DNA of 64,000 bases from Minwuiaceae bacterium (GTDB lineage: Bacteria > Pseudomonadota > Alphaproteobacteria > Minwuiales > Minwuiaceae), in NCBI GenBank assembly GCA_028278525.1, contig JANQEE010000049.1:62001-126000 (forward strand). The letters run 5' to 3'. This document shows positions 10,137-18,443 of the stretch, piece by piece. The translations under genes and the position numbers were made by a program. The notes below the pieces were generated by a model. That model was given only the letters and a program-made list of their open reading frames with translations. It searched no databases and had not been told where the DNA came from. Within the stretch, counting starts at the first letter, position 1; every line of letters begins with the position of its first letter.

Positions 10137-10589
10137 TCAGCGCGTGATCGGCAGTTCCGGCACGACAGCGCCTTTAATGCTGCGGGAATGGCCCCGGAAC
10201 AGGGCGATCTTTTCGCCCTGTTCATTTGTGACCGTTACGTCGAAGGTCCCAGACCGTCCGGCGAAGGCGCGTTCTTCCGCTTCGGCGGTCAACAGGTCGC
10301 CGTTCCGCGCACCGGCGATGAAGGTGATTTCGGCGATATGGGCGACACTTACCTGGTTGTAGGAATTGCAGGCGTAGGCAAAGGCCGTGTCGGCCAGCGC
10401 GAACGTAAACCCGCCATGGCCGAGATCGTGCCCGTTTATCATGCCCGGACGCACCGGCATGGTCATTCGTGCATAGCCGGGGCGGATTTCCTTCAGTGTG
10501 ATGCCCAGGGATTGGGCGGCGATGTCGCGTTCGTACATCGCCTCGCCAACCGCCTCGGCAACATCGTTCGCCGATGCCTTGGCGCTCAC
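10137..10589 (-). CDS. paaI: Hotdog-fold acyl-CoA thioesterase PaaI
   Basis: 150-residue hotdog thioesterase that releases CoA from dead-end hydroxyphenylacetyl-CoA intermediates in the aerobic phenylacetate pathway. The PaaI pattern MINGHDLGHGGFTFALADTA with the active-site HGG region is present. The frame stays open upstream into the paaG gene, but the supported start is the GTG at 10589, placed two bases after the paaG stop and preceded by AAGGGA at suitable spacing; this gives the normal PaaI length. Confidence 0.92.
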   Translation of the reverse strand: MSAKASANDVAEAVGEAMYERDIAAQSLGITLKEIRPGYARMTMPVRPGMINGHDLGHGGFTFALADTAFAYACNSYNQVSVAHIAEITFIAGARNGDLLTAEAEERAFAGRSGTFDVTVTNEQGEKIALFRGHSRSIKGAVVPELPITR

Positions 10590-10590
10590 C

Positions 10591-11382
10591 TCAGCGTCCC
10601 TTGAAGTTGGGCGCCCGCTTCTCGAGAAAGGCGGCCACGCCTTCACCGAAGTCGTGGCTTCGGCCCAACTCGCGCTGGGAATCCCGCTCCAGGTCAAGCT
10701 GGCTGTCCAGGCTGTTGTCCCAGGCTTTGTGTAGCGCATGCCTGATCAGCCCCAGGCCCTTGGTCGGTCCGGCGGCGAGTTTGCTCGCCACCGCCATCGC
10801 TTCTTGGGAGAGGGCGTCGTCGTCGACGCATTTCCACACCAGGCCCCATTCGGCGGCGGTCTCCGCCGGCAGTTTCTCGCCCAGCAGGGCCATGCCGGCG
10901 GCGCGGGCGCGGCCGATCATCCGGGGGAGCATCCAAGTACTGCCGGCATCCGGCACCAGGCCGATATTGCAGAATGCCTGCAGGAAGCTGGCCGACCGGG
11001 CGGCCAGAATGATGTCGCAGGCCATGGCCAGGCTCATCCCGGCACCGGCGCAGGGGCCGTTTACGGCCGCAACAATCGGCATATTCAGGTCGCGCAGCGA
11101 CTTGATCAGCGGATTGTATTGCTCTTCCAAAGATAAGCCGAGATCCGGCGGACCGTCGCCGCGGGAACTGGCCCCATCCGCCAAGTCGGCGCCGGCGCAA
11201 AAGCCGCGCCCCGCGCCGGTGAACATCAGACACCGAACGTTGTCGTTGTTCGACGCGGTCGCGATGGCGTCACGCAGGTCTTCGTGCATCTGCCGGGTGA
11301 ACGCGTTCAGCCTGTCCGGCCGGTTCAAGGTGATCACGCCGACTTGGTCGACGGTCTCATAAAGGATTGTTTCGTAACTCAT
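10591..11382 (-). CDS. paaG: PaaG-type enoyl-CoA isomerase/hydratase, copy 1
   Basis: Crotonase-fold protein of 263 residues. CoA/oxyanion segments are GRGFCAGADLAD and NGPCAGAGMSLAMACDI. The residue after the second glycine-rich segment is the aspartate of LVPDAGSTWMLPRMIG, which is the PaaG-type catalytic acid, rather than the glutamates of hydratases. PaaG isomerises ring-1,2-epoxyphenylacetyl-CoA to the oxepin and shifts double bonds later in the pathway. It ends next to the paaI start and lies 3 bases behind a second, clearly related copy. The C-terminus of both copies is nearly identical (GVAAFLEKRAPNFKGR here). Confidence 0.9.
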   Translation of the reverse strand: MSYETILYETVDQVGVITLNRPDRLNAFTRQMHEDLRDAIATASNNDNVRCLMFTGAGRGFCAGADLADGASSRGDGPPDLGLSLEEQYNPLIKSLRDLNMPIVAAVNGPCAGAGMSLAMACDIILAARSASFLQAFCNIGLVPDAGSTWMLPRMIGRARAAGMALLGEKLPAETAAEWGLVWKCVDDDALSQEAMAVASKLAAGPTKGLGLIRHALHKAWDNSLDSQLDLERDSQRELGRSHDFGEGVAAFLEKRAPNFKGR

Positions 11383-11385
11383 ATT

Positions 11386-12186
11386 TCATCGTCCTTTGAA
11401 ATTGGCTTCGCGCTTTTGCAGAAATGCCGCCACGCCCTCGGCAAAATCGTGAGTAATGCCGGCCTTACGTTGAAAATCCCGCTCCAGATCGAGCTGCTGT
11501 TCCAGGGTGTTGTCGGGGGAGTGGGCGAGGGCCTGTTTGATCAGGCTCAGGCCCGCCGTCGGCCCCGTTGCGAGCCGCCCGGCAATCGCCTCGGCTTCCG
11601 CCGACAATCGGTCGTCGTCCACGCATTTCCAGATCATGCCCCATTCGACGGCCTGCTCGGCCGAGATGCGATCGCCGAAGAACGTCATGCCGTGCGCCCG
11701 CGACGGGCCGACATTGTGCGGAACCAGCCACGAACTGCCGAGGTCCGGCACGATGCCGAGTTGCGGGCCGAAGACCTGCATGAAGTAAGCGGAACGCCCC
11801 GCCACGACGATGTCCGCCGTCAGGGCCAGGCTCATGCCGCCGCCGGCCGCCGGGCCGTTCACCGCCGCGACGACGGGTATCCGCAGCGAATGCAGTCGCC
11901 GCACCATCGGATGGTATTCGTCCTCCATGGCGCGCGCGATGGCGGCGCCCCGGTCGCCGTCGGCTCCCGGACTGCCGGTTTCCGTAAGGTCAGCCCCGGC
12001 GCAAAAGCCGCGCCCGGCCCCGGTGATGAGCAGGCATCGGCAGTCGGGATCGCCGGCTATATCGTCCAATGCCGTACTGATATCGGCCCGCATCCGTGCG
12101 TTGAAGACATTCAGTACCTCAGGCCTGTTAAGCGTCAGAAAGGCAATGCCGCCAGCCTTCCGCAGCCTGATCGTGTCGAATTCCAT
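11386..12186 (-). CDS. PaaG-type enoyl-CoA isomerase/hydratase, copy 2
   Basis: 266-residue crotonase-fold protein, a diverged tandem duplicate of the following gene. It has GRGFCAGADLTE, NGPAAGGGMSLALTADI and the aspartate motif IVPDLGSSWLVPHNVG, so it too looks like an isomerase of the PaaG class. It is the first gene of the paaG-paaG-paaI-paaK-hydroxylase-DUF2783 operon, with palindromes in its upstream region. The pair may divide the PaaF/PaaG roles or act on different ring intermediates; sequence alone does not decide. Confidence 0.87.
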   Translation of the reverse strand: MEFDTIRLRKAGGIAFLTLNRPEVLNVFNARMRADISTALDDIAGDPDCRCLLITGAGRGFCAGADLTETGSPGADGDRGAAIARAMEDEYHPMVRRLHSLRIPVVAAVNGPAAGGGMSLALTADIVVAGRSAYFMQVFGPQLGIVPDLGSSWLVPHNVGPSRAHGMTFFGDRISAEQAVEWGMIWKCVDDDRLSAEAEAIAGRLATGPTAGLSLIKQALAHSPDNTLEQQLDLERDFQRKAGITHDFAEGVAAFLQKREANFKGR

Positions 12187-12202
12187 TCTCAGGTATCCAC
12201 CC

Positions 12203-12270
12203 TAACGCGTTGCTACAACCTGCTTTCGATACGGATAATCCGTATTGGCGCGGCATTTTGTAACGCGTTA
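12203..12270. promoter_or_regulatory. Palindrome cluster upstream of the paa-type operon
   Basis: Between the first paaG gene and the diguanylate cyclase end there are three symmetric elements: TAACGCGTT at 12203-12211, a perfect 8+1+8 palindrome ATACGGATAATCCGTAT at 12229-12245, and TAACGCGTTA at 12261-12270. The two TAACGCGTT copies are 58 bases apart and bracket the central palindrome. This is the arrangement expected for a dimeric repressor such as a TetR-family PaaR, but no such gene is in the window. Operator function is inferred. Confidence 0.5.
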
Positions 12271-12330
12271 GCGCAAATAAGTCGATGCGTCGATGCGGGC
12301 GTTTGGCGGTGGAGAACCGTCCCGTCAGGA

Positions 12331-13380
12331 CTACCCGGTGGCGGCGAGGGCTGCTTCCTGCTGCGAGACGACCTTGTTGCGGCCGGTCCGCTTGGCGGTA
12401 TACAGAGCCTCGTCGGCACGCCGCACCAGATCGTCGCGGGATTCGTTCCTTTTATAAAGGGCGACACCGAACGACATGCTGATCTGGCCGACATCTTCAC
12501 CTGTGCTCTTTTTGACGAGCTTTTTGGACTGCACCGCCAACCGGATCTGGTTGGAAAGGCTGACGGCGTCATGAAGTGAGGTGTTCGGCAACAGGATGGC
12601 GAATTCTTCTCCGCCGTAGCGCGCGACGCAATCGCGTTTGCTGACCCCGTTTTTCAATGTCATTCCAACGAGTTTGAGCACCTGGTCGCCAAGCTGGTGA
12701 CCCCAGTTGTCGTTGAATTTCTTGAAGAAGTCGACGTCTCCGATGACAAGGCAGAGTTCGTCACCGGTTTCCATCGCCTCTTCTGTCATAAGGCGCAACT
12801 GGTTCTCGAAATGCTTGCGGTTCGGGATGCCGGTCAATTCGTCGGTGCCGGCTTCCATCCGCGTTTGTTCCAGATCCTGCTTCAGGCTCTCGATCTGGGA
12901 CGCGGACGACTTTAACTCGGATTCCAGCTCCTGTGTGCGCTGTTGCATGTTCTGCGTTTGGGCGACCATGCCGGCGACCAGGGCGCGCAAACCCTCAGGC
13001 CCGTCGGCCTCCGCGACCTGGCCGGAGAATTCCTCCAGGGCGTCGCTGTATTGCGCCGTCTCGTCTCCGGCATCGCCGAGATACCTCATCACGTTCTGCA
13101 ACTGGTCCTGCATCGAGGCGCTGGCCTGCTGGACGGCCTCACGCTCGTTGTCGCTGGACACGAACTGCTTGTACAGCTTGTCGCAGAGCTCCGGCGTGAA
13201 GCTGCCGGGTTTCGCCAGGTGACCGTCGACCGTGCTTGTAAGATCGGCATGGCCCTTGGAAAAGTAGGTGAACCAGAGCGCGTAATTTTCCGGCGTGGCT
13301 GGAATTCTCAAATAGTTCAATTGGGCGACAGCGGCGGTCGCGATTTCTTTCGCCTGATTGTAATTGTCGCCGGATTCCAT
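12331..13380 (-). CDS. Diguanylate cyclase (GGDEF) with N-terminal helical sensor region
   Basis: About 349 residues. The C-terminal GGDEF domain makes cyclic di-GMP and has an active-site GGEEF (ARYGGEEFAILLP), plus IGDVDFFKKFNDNWGHQLGD and GTDELTGIPNRKHF. The N-terminal 170 residues match the cytosolic helical region often seen in alphaproteobacterial GGDEF proteins (YLRIPATPENYALWFTYFSK) and end in a coiled coil. There are no membrane segments. ATG at 13380 follows GGGGAG at 5-base spacing and is preferred; ATGs at 13398 and 13419 are alternatives. It lies downstream of livF on the same strand, about 190 bases away, and may be read from the transporter promoter or its own. Confidence 0.88.
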   Translation of the reverse strand: MESGDNYNQAKEIATAAVAQLNYLRIPATPENYALWFTYFSKGHADLTSTVDGHLAKPGSFTPELCDKLYKQFVSSDNEREAVQQASASMQDQLQNVMRYLGDAGDETAQYSDALEEFSGQVAEADGPEGLRALVAGMVAQTQNMQQRTQELESELKSSASQIESLKQDLEQTRMEAGTDELTGIPNRKHFENQLRLMTEEAMETGDELCLVIGDVDFFKKFNDNWGHQLGDQVLKLVGMTLKNGVSKRDCVARYGGEEFAILLPNTSLHDAVSLSNQIRLAVQSKKLVKKSTGEDVGQISMSFGVALYKRNESRDDLVRRADEALYTAKRTGRNKVVSQQEAALAATG

Positions 13381-13570
13381 CTCGCTCCCCGTGACCATCG
13401 GGTTACTTCTAATGTTCATATCGCTGGAACAAATTCCGTGTGGCGAGCAATCTGCCAACCGATATCGACTAGTGGACTATCGCGAAAATCCCTTAGGAAT
13501 CGGTTAATTCGTAGGCTGTGGGGATTATGAATTGTAGCCAAATAGCTGGTTTTGAGCCGCTACCTGCTGT

Positions 13571-14272
13571 TCAAATGCCGAGGTAGCGGTGCTGAACGTC
13601 GCGGCTGGCGACAAGCTCGGGCGAAGAGCCGGTCCAGACCACCTGGCCTTTCTCGACGATAAAATGACGGTCCGCGATGCGTGTCAGCGCGTCGACGTTC
13701 TTGTCGATGACCAGGATCGACTGGCCCTCGGACTTCAATGCGCCGAGGCAGCGCCAGATTTCCGCCCGGATCATCGGCGCCAGGCCTTCGGTGGCTTCGT
13801 CCAGGATCAACAGGCGTGGGTTGGTCATCAGCGCCCGCCCGACCGCCAGCATCTGCTGCTCGCCGCCGGATAGCTGGTTGCCCATGTTATCGGCCCGCTC
13901 GGCCATGACCGGGAACAGATCGAACACCCGCTCCAGCGTCCACGGATCGTCGATTGCCGATCGATTGCCGGCGGTGGCGACAAGGTTCTCCCGCACTGTC
14001 AGATTGGGGAAGATCTGCCGGCCTTCCGGCACCAGGCCGATGCCGGCCTGCGCCACCTTGTAGGATGGCAGCTTCTGTATCTCCCGCCCGTGGAACGTAA
14101 CGGTGCCGGCGCGGGCCTGCGTCAGGCCCATGATCGACCGGACCGTCGTGGTTTTGCCCATCCCGTTGCGGCCCATCAGGGTGACCACCTCGCCCTGGCG
14201 GACCTCGAATTCCATGCCGAACAGAACCTGGCTCTGCCCGTAGGCGGTTTCCAGCGCGCGGACCTCAAGCAT
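13571..14272 (-). CDS. livF: LivF-type ABC transporter ATPase
   Basis: Second ATPase of a branched-chain amino acid type (HAAT) importer, 233 residues. Walker A is GRNGMGKTT, the signature LSGGEQQML and Walker B LLILDEATEGLAP. The EGLAP ending is characteristic of LivF rather than LivG. It overlaps livG by 8 bases. The cargo may not be an amino acid: this family often carries aromatic acids or amides when it sits beside catabolic genes, as here. Confidence 0.92.
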   Translation of the reverse strand: MLEVRALETAYGQSQVLFGMEFEVRQGEVVTLMGRNGMGKTTTVRSIMGLTQARAGTVTFHGREIQKLPSYKVAQAGIGLVPEGRQIFPNLTVRENLVATAGNRSAIDDPWTLERVFDLFPVMAERADNMGNQLSGGEQQMLAVGRALMTNPRLLILDEATEGLAPMIRAEIWRCLGALKSEGQSILVIDKNVDALTRIADRHFIVEKGQVVWTGSSPELVASRDVQHRYLGI

Positions 14273-15026
14273 GGCCGCCGTCCTGGTCGCCGAGATAGGC
14301 GGCCTTGACTTCCGGATTGACGCGAATCTCCTCCGGCTTGCCGGACGCGATGGCTCGACCGTAGACCAGTACGGTAATCCGGTCGGCCAACGCGAACACT
14401 ACATCCATGTCGTGCTCGATCAGCAGGATGGTATGCGACTCCTTCAACCGCCGAAGCAGGTCCACCATCCTGGCCGACTCGTCGGGGCCGGTGCCCGCCA
14501 TCGGTTCGTCCAGCAACAGCATGCTGGGCTTCGTCGCCAACGCCATGGCGATCTCAAGCTGTCGCTGTTCGCCGTGGGAGAGATTGGTCGCCTGCACATG
14601 CGCGCGGTCGCCGATTCCCACCATGTCGATGAAACCTTGCGCCGGTTCCGTCAGGCGGGTGTCCTTCCGGGCGTTCTTCCAGAACCGGTAGGAATGGCCG
14701 GCATGGGCCTGGATCGCCAGCGCGACGTTCTCCAAGGAGGTGAAGTCCGGCATGATGTTGGTGATCTGGAATGACCGCGCCAACCCGCGGCCGGAGCGTG
14801 TATGCACCGGCAGGTCAGTGATGTCTTCGCCGTCGAAGTGGATGCGGCCGGAATCCGGCGCCAACTCGCCCGTCAATTGGGCGATCAACGTGGTCTTGCC
14901 CGCCCCGTTCGGGCCGATGATCGCGTGCAGTTCGCCTCTCTCGATCTCCAGGCTAAGTTTGTCGGTCGCCGTCAGCCCGCCGAAGCGTTTGATCAGGTCG
15001 ACGGTCTGGAGATGCAGATTAGCCAT
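14265..15026 (-). CDS. livG: LivG-type ABC transporter ATPase
   Basis: 253-residue ATPase of the same importer. Walker A is GPNGAGKTT, the signature LSHGEQRQLEIAMALA, and Walker B LLLDEPMAGTGPDES, the LivG form. The conserved LARSFQITNIMPDFTSLENV Q-loop region is complete. It overlaps livM and livF by 8 bases on either side, which indicates a single translationally coupled operon. Confidence 0.93.
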   Translation of the reverse strand: MANLHLQTVDLIKRFGGLTATDKLSLEIERGELHAIIGPNGAGKTTLIAQLTGELAPDSGRIHFDGEDITDLPVHTRSGRGLARSFQITNIMPDFTSLENVALAIQAHAGHSYRFWKNARKDTRLTEPAQGFIDMVGIGDRAHVQATNLSHGEQRQLEIAMALATKPSMLLLDEPMAGTGPDESARMVDLLRRLKESHTILLIEHDMDVVFALADRITVLVYGRAIASGKPEEIRVNPEVKAAYLGDQDGGHA

Positions 15027-15984
15027 CGGCGCGTTGCCTCGGCCGCAGCAGCCCGTCGATGCCGCCGCGCGCGAACAATACGACCAGGATCAGGAGCGGC
15101 CCGAAATAAAGCTGCCAGGAAATGGTGATGCTGGACAGGATCTCCTCGACCAGCAGGAAGGCGACGGCGCCGACCAGCGGCCCGAATAGGGTTCCCATGC
15201 CGCCCAGCACCACCATGATGATCAGGTCGCCGGACCGGGTCCAATGCATCATGTCGGGACTGACGAAGTCGGTCTGGTTGGCCAGCAAAAAGCCAGCGAT
15301 GCCGCAGATCACGCCGGAGATCACGAATCCGGCCAGGCGGTAGGGAAAGGTCGGAAAGCCGATCGCCTGCATCCGCCGTTCGTTGGACCGGGCGCCCTGT
15401 ATCGCCAGCCCGAAGCGGGAATTGATGATGCGATGCACGGCGTACAGGCAAATCCCCAGCGTCACGAAATTGACGTAATACATGGCTGAGTCGCTGTTCA
15501 GATCCAGCAACCCCGCGAATTCGCTTCGGCCGTAGAGGCTCAGGCCGTCGTCCGCGCCGTAGATCTCGACGCCGACAGCGACGAAATACAGCATCTGCGA
15601 AAAGGCGAGGGTAATCATGATGAAATAGACGCCTTTGGTGCGCAGCGATATGGCGCCGATGATCAGCGCGAAGAACGCCGACACGAAAATTGCGGCGGGC
15701 AGTTGGAAAAATCCGCTCGCCATCCAATCGATCCCGTCTTCGATCGAATGGAATGAGCCGATCCCGACCATATAGGCGCCGATCCCGACAAAAGCGGCGT
15801 GGCCGAAACTGACCATGCCGCCATAACCCATCACCAGATTGAGGCCGATCGCCCCGATCGCCAGAATCAGCATCCGGGAGAACAGGACGATGTAGAAAGG
15901 CTCATCCAGCCAGGTCGCGATTGGCGGAACCAGCGCCAGGCTGGCCAGCAGGCCGATAAGCAGAACGATACGAAGGCGCGCCAT
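15019..15984 (-). CDS. livM: LivM-type ABC transporter permease
   Basis: 321-residue inner-membrane permease with about eight to ten hydrophobic segments. Family motifs are GLNLVMGYGGMVSFGHAAFVGIGAY near residue 48 and the late SNERRMQAIGFPTFPYRLAGFV coupling region, followed by FGPLVGAVAFLLVEE. It pairs with LivH to form the channel. livM starts 4 bases after the livH stop. Confidence 0.92.
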   Translation of the reverse strand: MARLRIVLLIGLLASLALVPPIATWLDEPFYIVLFSRMLILAIGAIGLNLVMGYGGMVSFGHAAFVGIGAYMVGIGSFHSIEDGIDWMASGFFQLPAAIFVSAFFALIIGAISLRTKGVYFIMITLAFSQMLYFVAVGVEIYGADDGLSLYGRSEFAGLLDLNSDSAMYYVNFVTLGICLYAVHRIINSRFGLAIQGARSNERRMQAIGFPTFPYRLAGFVISGVICGIAGFLLANQTDFVSPDMMHWTRSGDLIIMVVLGGMGTLFGPLVGAVAFLLVEEILSSITISWQLYFGPLLILVVLFARGGIDGLLRPRQRADG

Positions 15985-15988
15985 GTGG

Positions 15989-16912
15989 TCAGCCGTTACT
16001 GGGCGGGAACAGACCCGCCGGGCGGAAAGCGAGGATCGTCGCCATCAGCAGATAAATCAGCATCGACGACAGGGCCGGCGCGGCGGTATCGGCATACTGG
16101 TTGGACAGCACCAGCCCCAGGATATCTGGCAAAAAAGAACGTCCGACCGTGTCGATCAGGCCGACGATCAGCGCGGCGACAAAGGCGCCCCGCACCGACC
16201 CGATGCCGCCGATCACGATCACGACGAAGGCGAGGATCAGGATGCCTTCACCCATACCCGTCTCGACCGTGAAAATCGGTCCGGCCATAACGCCGGCAAG
16301 ACCGGCTAGCGCGGCGCCGAGCCCGAAAATCAGGGTGTAGAGCAGTTTGATGTCGACGCCGAGGGCACCGACCATTTCCCGGTTGGTCGCGCCGGCCCGT
16401 ATCAACATGCCGATACGCGTCTTGGCCACCAGGAAATAGAGTCCCAGGGCCACGGCGATGCCGGTCGCGATGATCATCACCCGATAGGTCGGGTAGGGGA
16501 CGCCCGGCAGGATCTCAAAATTGCTGTTGAGGAAGTCCGGCAGAGGCACGTCAAGGCCCGCCGGACCCCATACCAGGCGCACCGCTTCGTTGAAGAACAG
16601 GATCAGGCCGAAGGTGGCGAGTACCTGATCCAGGTGGTTCCTCTGATAGAGCGTTCGCAGGCAGATGACCTCGACGACGACACCGACCAGCAGCGTGGCC
16701 GGCACCGCCAGAAAAATCGCCAGAACAAACGATCCGGTCCAACTGGTGAAGGTGGCGGCAAAATAGGCGCCGACCATATAGAGCGACCCGTGCGCCAGGT
16801 TGACCAAATCCATGATGCCGAAGACGAGCGTCAGGCCAGCAGCGAGGAGGAACAGCAGAACGCCGAGCTGGACGCCGTTCAAAACCTGTTCCAGCAGCAG
16901 AATCCAATTCAT
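15989..16912 (-). CDS. livH: LivH-type ABC transporter permease
   Basis: 307-residue inner-membrane permease. It has the LivH pattern VLNGVQLGVLLFLLAAGLTL, then VFGIMDLVNLAHGSLYMVGAY, and the coupling segment TNREMVGALGVDIKLLYTLIF. The hydrophobic profile suggests eight or so membrane helices. It is separated from livK by a 90-base gap containing a strong stem-loop. That spacing is common in these operons, where the binding protein must be made in excess. Confidence 0.92.
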   Translation of the reverse strand: MNWILLLEQVLNGVQLGVLLFLLAAGLTLVFGIMDLVNLAHGSLYMVGAYFAATFTSWTGSFVLAIFLAVPATLLVGVVVEVICLRTLYQRNHLDQVLATFGLILFFNEAVRLVWGPAGLDVPLPDFLNSNFEILPGVPYPTYRVMIIATGIAVALGLYFLVAKTRIGMLIRAGATNREMVGALGVDIKLLYTLIFGLGAALAGLAGVMAGPIFTVETGMGEGILILAFVVIVIGGIGSVRGAFVAALIVGLIDTVGRSFLPDILGLVLSNQYADTAAPALSSMLIYLLMATILAFRPAGLFPPSNG

Positions 16913-16952
16913 GAGGCGCCGAAATGCTTTTGACTTCGAATACGGAACGGCA

Positions 16953-16987
16953 AACGGCGGGGCTGCGGCCAGCGCAGCCCCGCCGTT
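16953..16987 (-). other. Strong intercistronic stem-loop between livK and livH
   Basis: Perfect 15-base-pair inverted repeat (left arm 16953-16967, right arm 16973-16987) with a 5-base loop, lying 15 bases past the livK stop. On the transcribed strand it is not followed by a long U run, so it is more likely an mRNA-stabilising or partial-attenuation element than a full terminator. It would raise binding-protein output relative to the membrane genes. Function is inferred from position. Confidence 0.65.
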
Positions 16988-17002
16988 GAATGGACGATTG
17001 TC

Positions 17003-18175
17003 CTACCAGGACATCTTGCAGTCTTTGGCGTAGGTGTCCTGATGGTTTTCCAGTACGACACTGCGGATGCTGGTGGTGTAATTACCGTCCGCATCCTTCA
17101 CCGCTTCGCGAAGGTAGAAGTTCTGGATCGGGAAGTGGTTGTTGCCGTATTTGAACGGTCCGCGGACGGAATCGAAGTTCGCCTTGCGCATCGCGTCCCG
17201 CATGCCGTCACGGTTGCTCAGGTCGCCGTTGACAGCCGTCACGGCGCTGTTGATCAGCATCACCGTGTCGTACGACTGGGCGGCGTAGAAAGTCGGGTAC
17301 TCGCCGTACTTGGCGCGGTACGCCGCGACGAACTTCTTGTTCGCCGGAACGTCCAGATCGGGCGCCCAGAACATCGTGGCCAGGCTGCCGACGGCAAGAT
17401 CCTTCAGCAGATTGACCGTTACCGCGTCGACGGTGAAAACCGAATACAGCGGGATATTGTCTTTAAGGCCGGCCTGGGAATACTGATTGAAGAACTGCGC
17501 GCCGTGCTTACCCGGATAGAACACGAACACCGCGTCCGGCTTCGCCGCCCGCGCCTTGGCCAGTTCGGCCGAGAAGTCGAGCTGAGCCGGGAACTTGGTC
17601 ATATCTTTGCCGACGATCTCGCCCTTGTAGGTGCGTTCCACACCGGTGACCATGTTTTTGCCGGCCGCATAGTTGGGCGCCATGATGTACAGGCGCTTGA
17701 TGCCTTTTTGATTCAGCACTTCGCCCATCGCCATCGGAGTCTGGTCGTTCTGCCATGACGTGGAGAAAAAGTTCGGGTTGCACAGTTTGCCGGCAAGCGG
17801 CGCCGGTCCGGCATTGGAGCTGATCAGGAAGACATCGTTCTGCACCGCCGTCTTGTACGATGCCAATAACACGTGGCTCCAGATGAAGCCGGCAAGGAAG
17901 TTCACCTTGTCCTTCTTGACCAGCTTTTCCGCTTTTTGCTTGCCGATCTCCGGCTTGAAACCGTCGTCCTCGAAAATCACTTCGACTTCGACGCCGCCCA
18001 TTTTGCCGCCAAGTTCCTCGACCGCCAGTTCGACGGCCTGTTTCATGCCCTTGCCGAACACCCCAGCACCCGTGGTCAAGGTGGTCACGAAACCGATCTT
18101 GACCTTGTCTGCGGCCACAGCCGGTGCGGCCATCAGAGCAAGTGCTGACACAAGCCCAATCACTTTTCTTTTCAT
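17003..18175 (-). CDS. livK: Periplasmic substrate-binding protein, LivK/HAAT family
   Basis: About 390 residues with a clear Sec signal peptide (MKRKVIGLVSALALMAAPAVA, cut before ADKVKIG). The mature protein follows the type I periplasmic binding fold: VKIGFVTTLTTGAGVFGKGMKQAVELAVEELGG, then VNFLAGFIWSHVLLASYKTA and YYMAPNYAAGK-like central parts. Start ATG 18175 is fixed by the signal peptide. It is the first gene of livKHMGF. An AT-rich inverted repeat, matching one before marR, lies 125-144 bases upstream. The ligand is probably an aromatic or cyclic carboxylate, by context only. Confidence 0.9.
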   Translation of the reverse strand: MKRKVIGLVSALALMAAPAVAADKVKIGFVTTLTTGAGVFGKGMKQAVELAVEELGGKMGGVEVEVIFEDDGFKPEIGKQKAEKLVKKDKVNFLAGFIWSHVLLASYKTAVQNDVFLISSNAGPAPLAGKLCNPNFFSTSWQNDQTPMAMGEVLNQKGIKRLYIMAPNYAAGKNMVTGVERTYKGEIVGKDMTKFPAQLDFSAELAKARAAKPDAVFVFYPGKHGAQFFNQYSQAGLKDNIPLYSVFTVDAVTVNLLKDLAVGSLATMFWAPDLDVPANKKFVAAYRAKYGEYPTFYAAQSYDTVMLINSAVTAVNGDLSNRDGMRDAMRKANFDSVRGPFKYGNNHFPIQNFYLREAVKDADGNYTTSIRSVVLENHQDTYAKDCKMSW

Positions 18176-18299
18176 GCCTCGATGTCTCCCATATGTACGC
18201 ACAAACGCATCCCTGGCGCCGCATAGTATGGTATTCCGGCTACCATCGAAACCGACAAGTTCCATACCCGACGCGATTGTGAATTAGTAGGGTAACCCA

Positions 18300-18319
18300 A
18301 TATTTTAAGTCTAAAATAT
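18300..18319. promoter_or_regulatory. MarR-type operator-like inverted repeat upstream of livK
   Basis: Perfect inverted repeat ATATTTTA-AGTC-TAAAATAT (8+4+8) in the region between livK and the end of the upstream catabolic operon. It matches 15 of 20 positions with the minus-strand sequence at 26691-26672 ahead of marR. Length, AT-rich arms and location are those of a MarR dimer site. Binding by the marR product at 26081-26599 is inferred. Confidence 0.6.
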
Positions 18320-18443
18320 CTACTTGGCGATCCGCAAGCCGAATACTTCCTGCTGCATTGCAAGCCGTCGAAACCCGCCGAAATCAGGGGCAATTCGGCT
18401 GACCCGCTCGCGAGAAATTGATGCAGATGAAGCCTTTTCGTCC

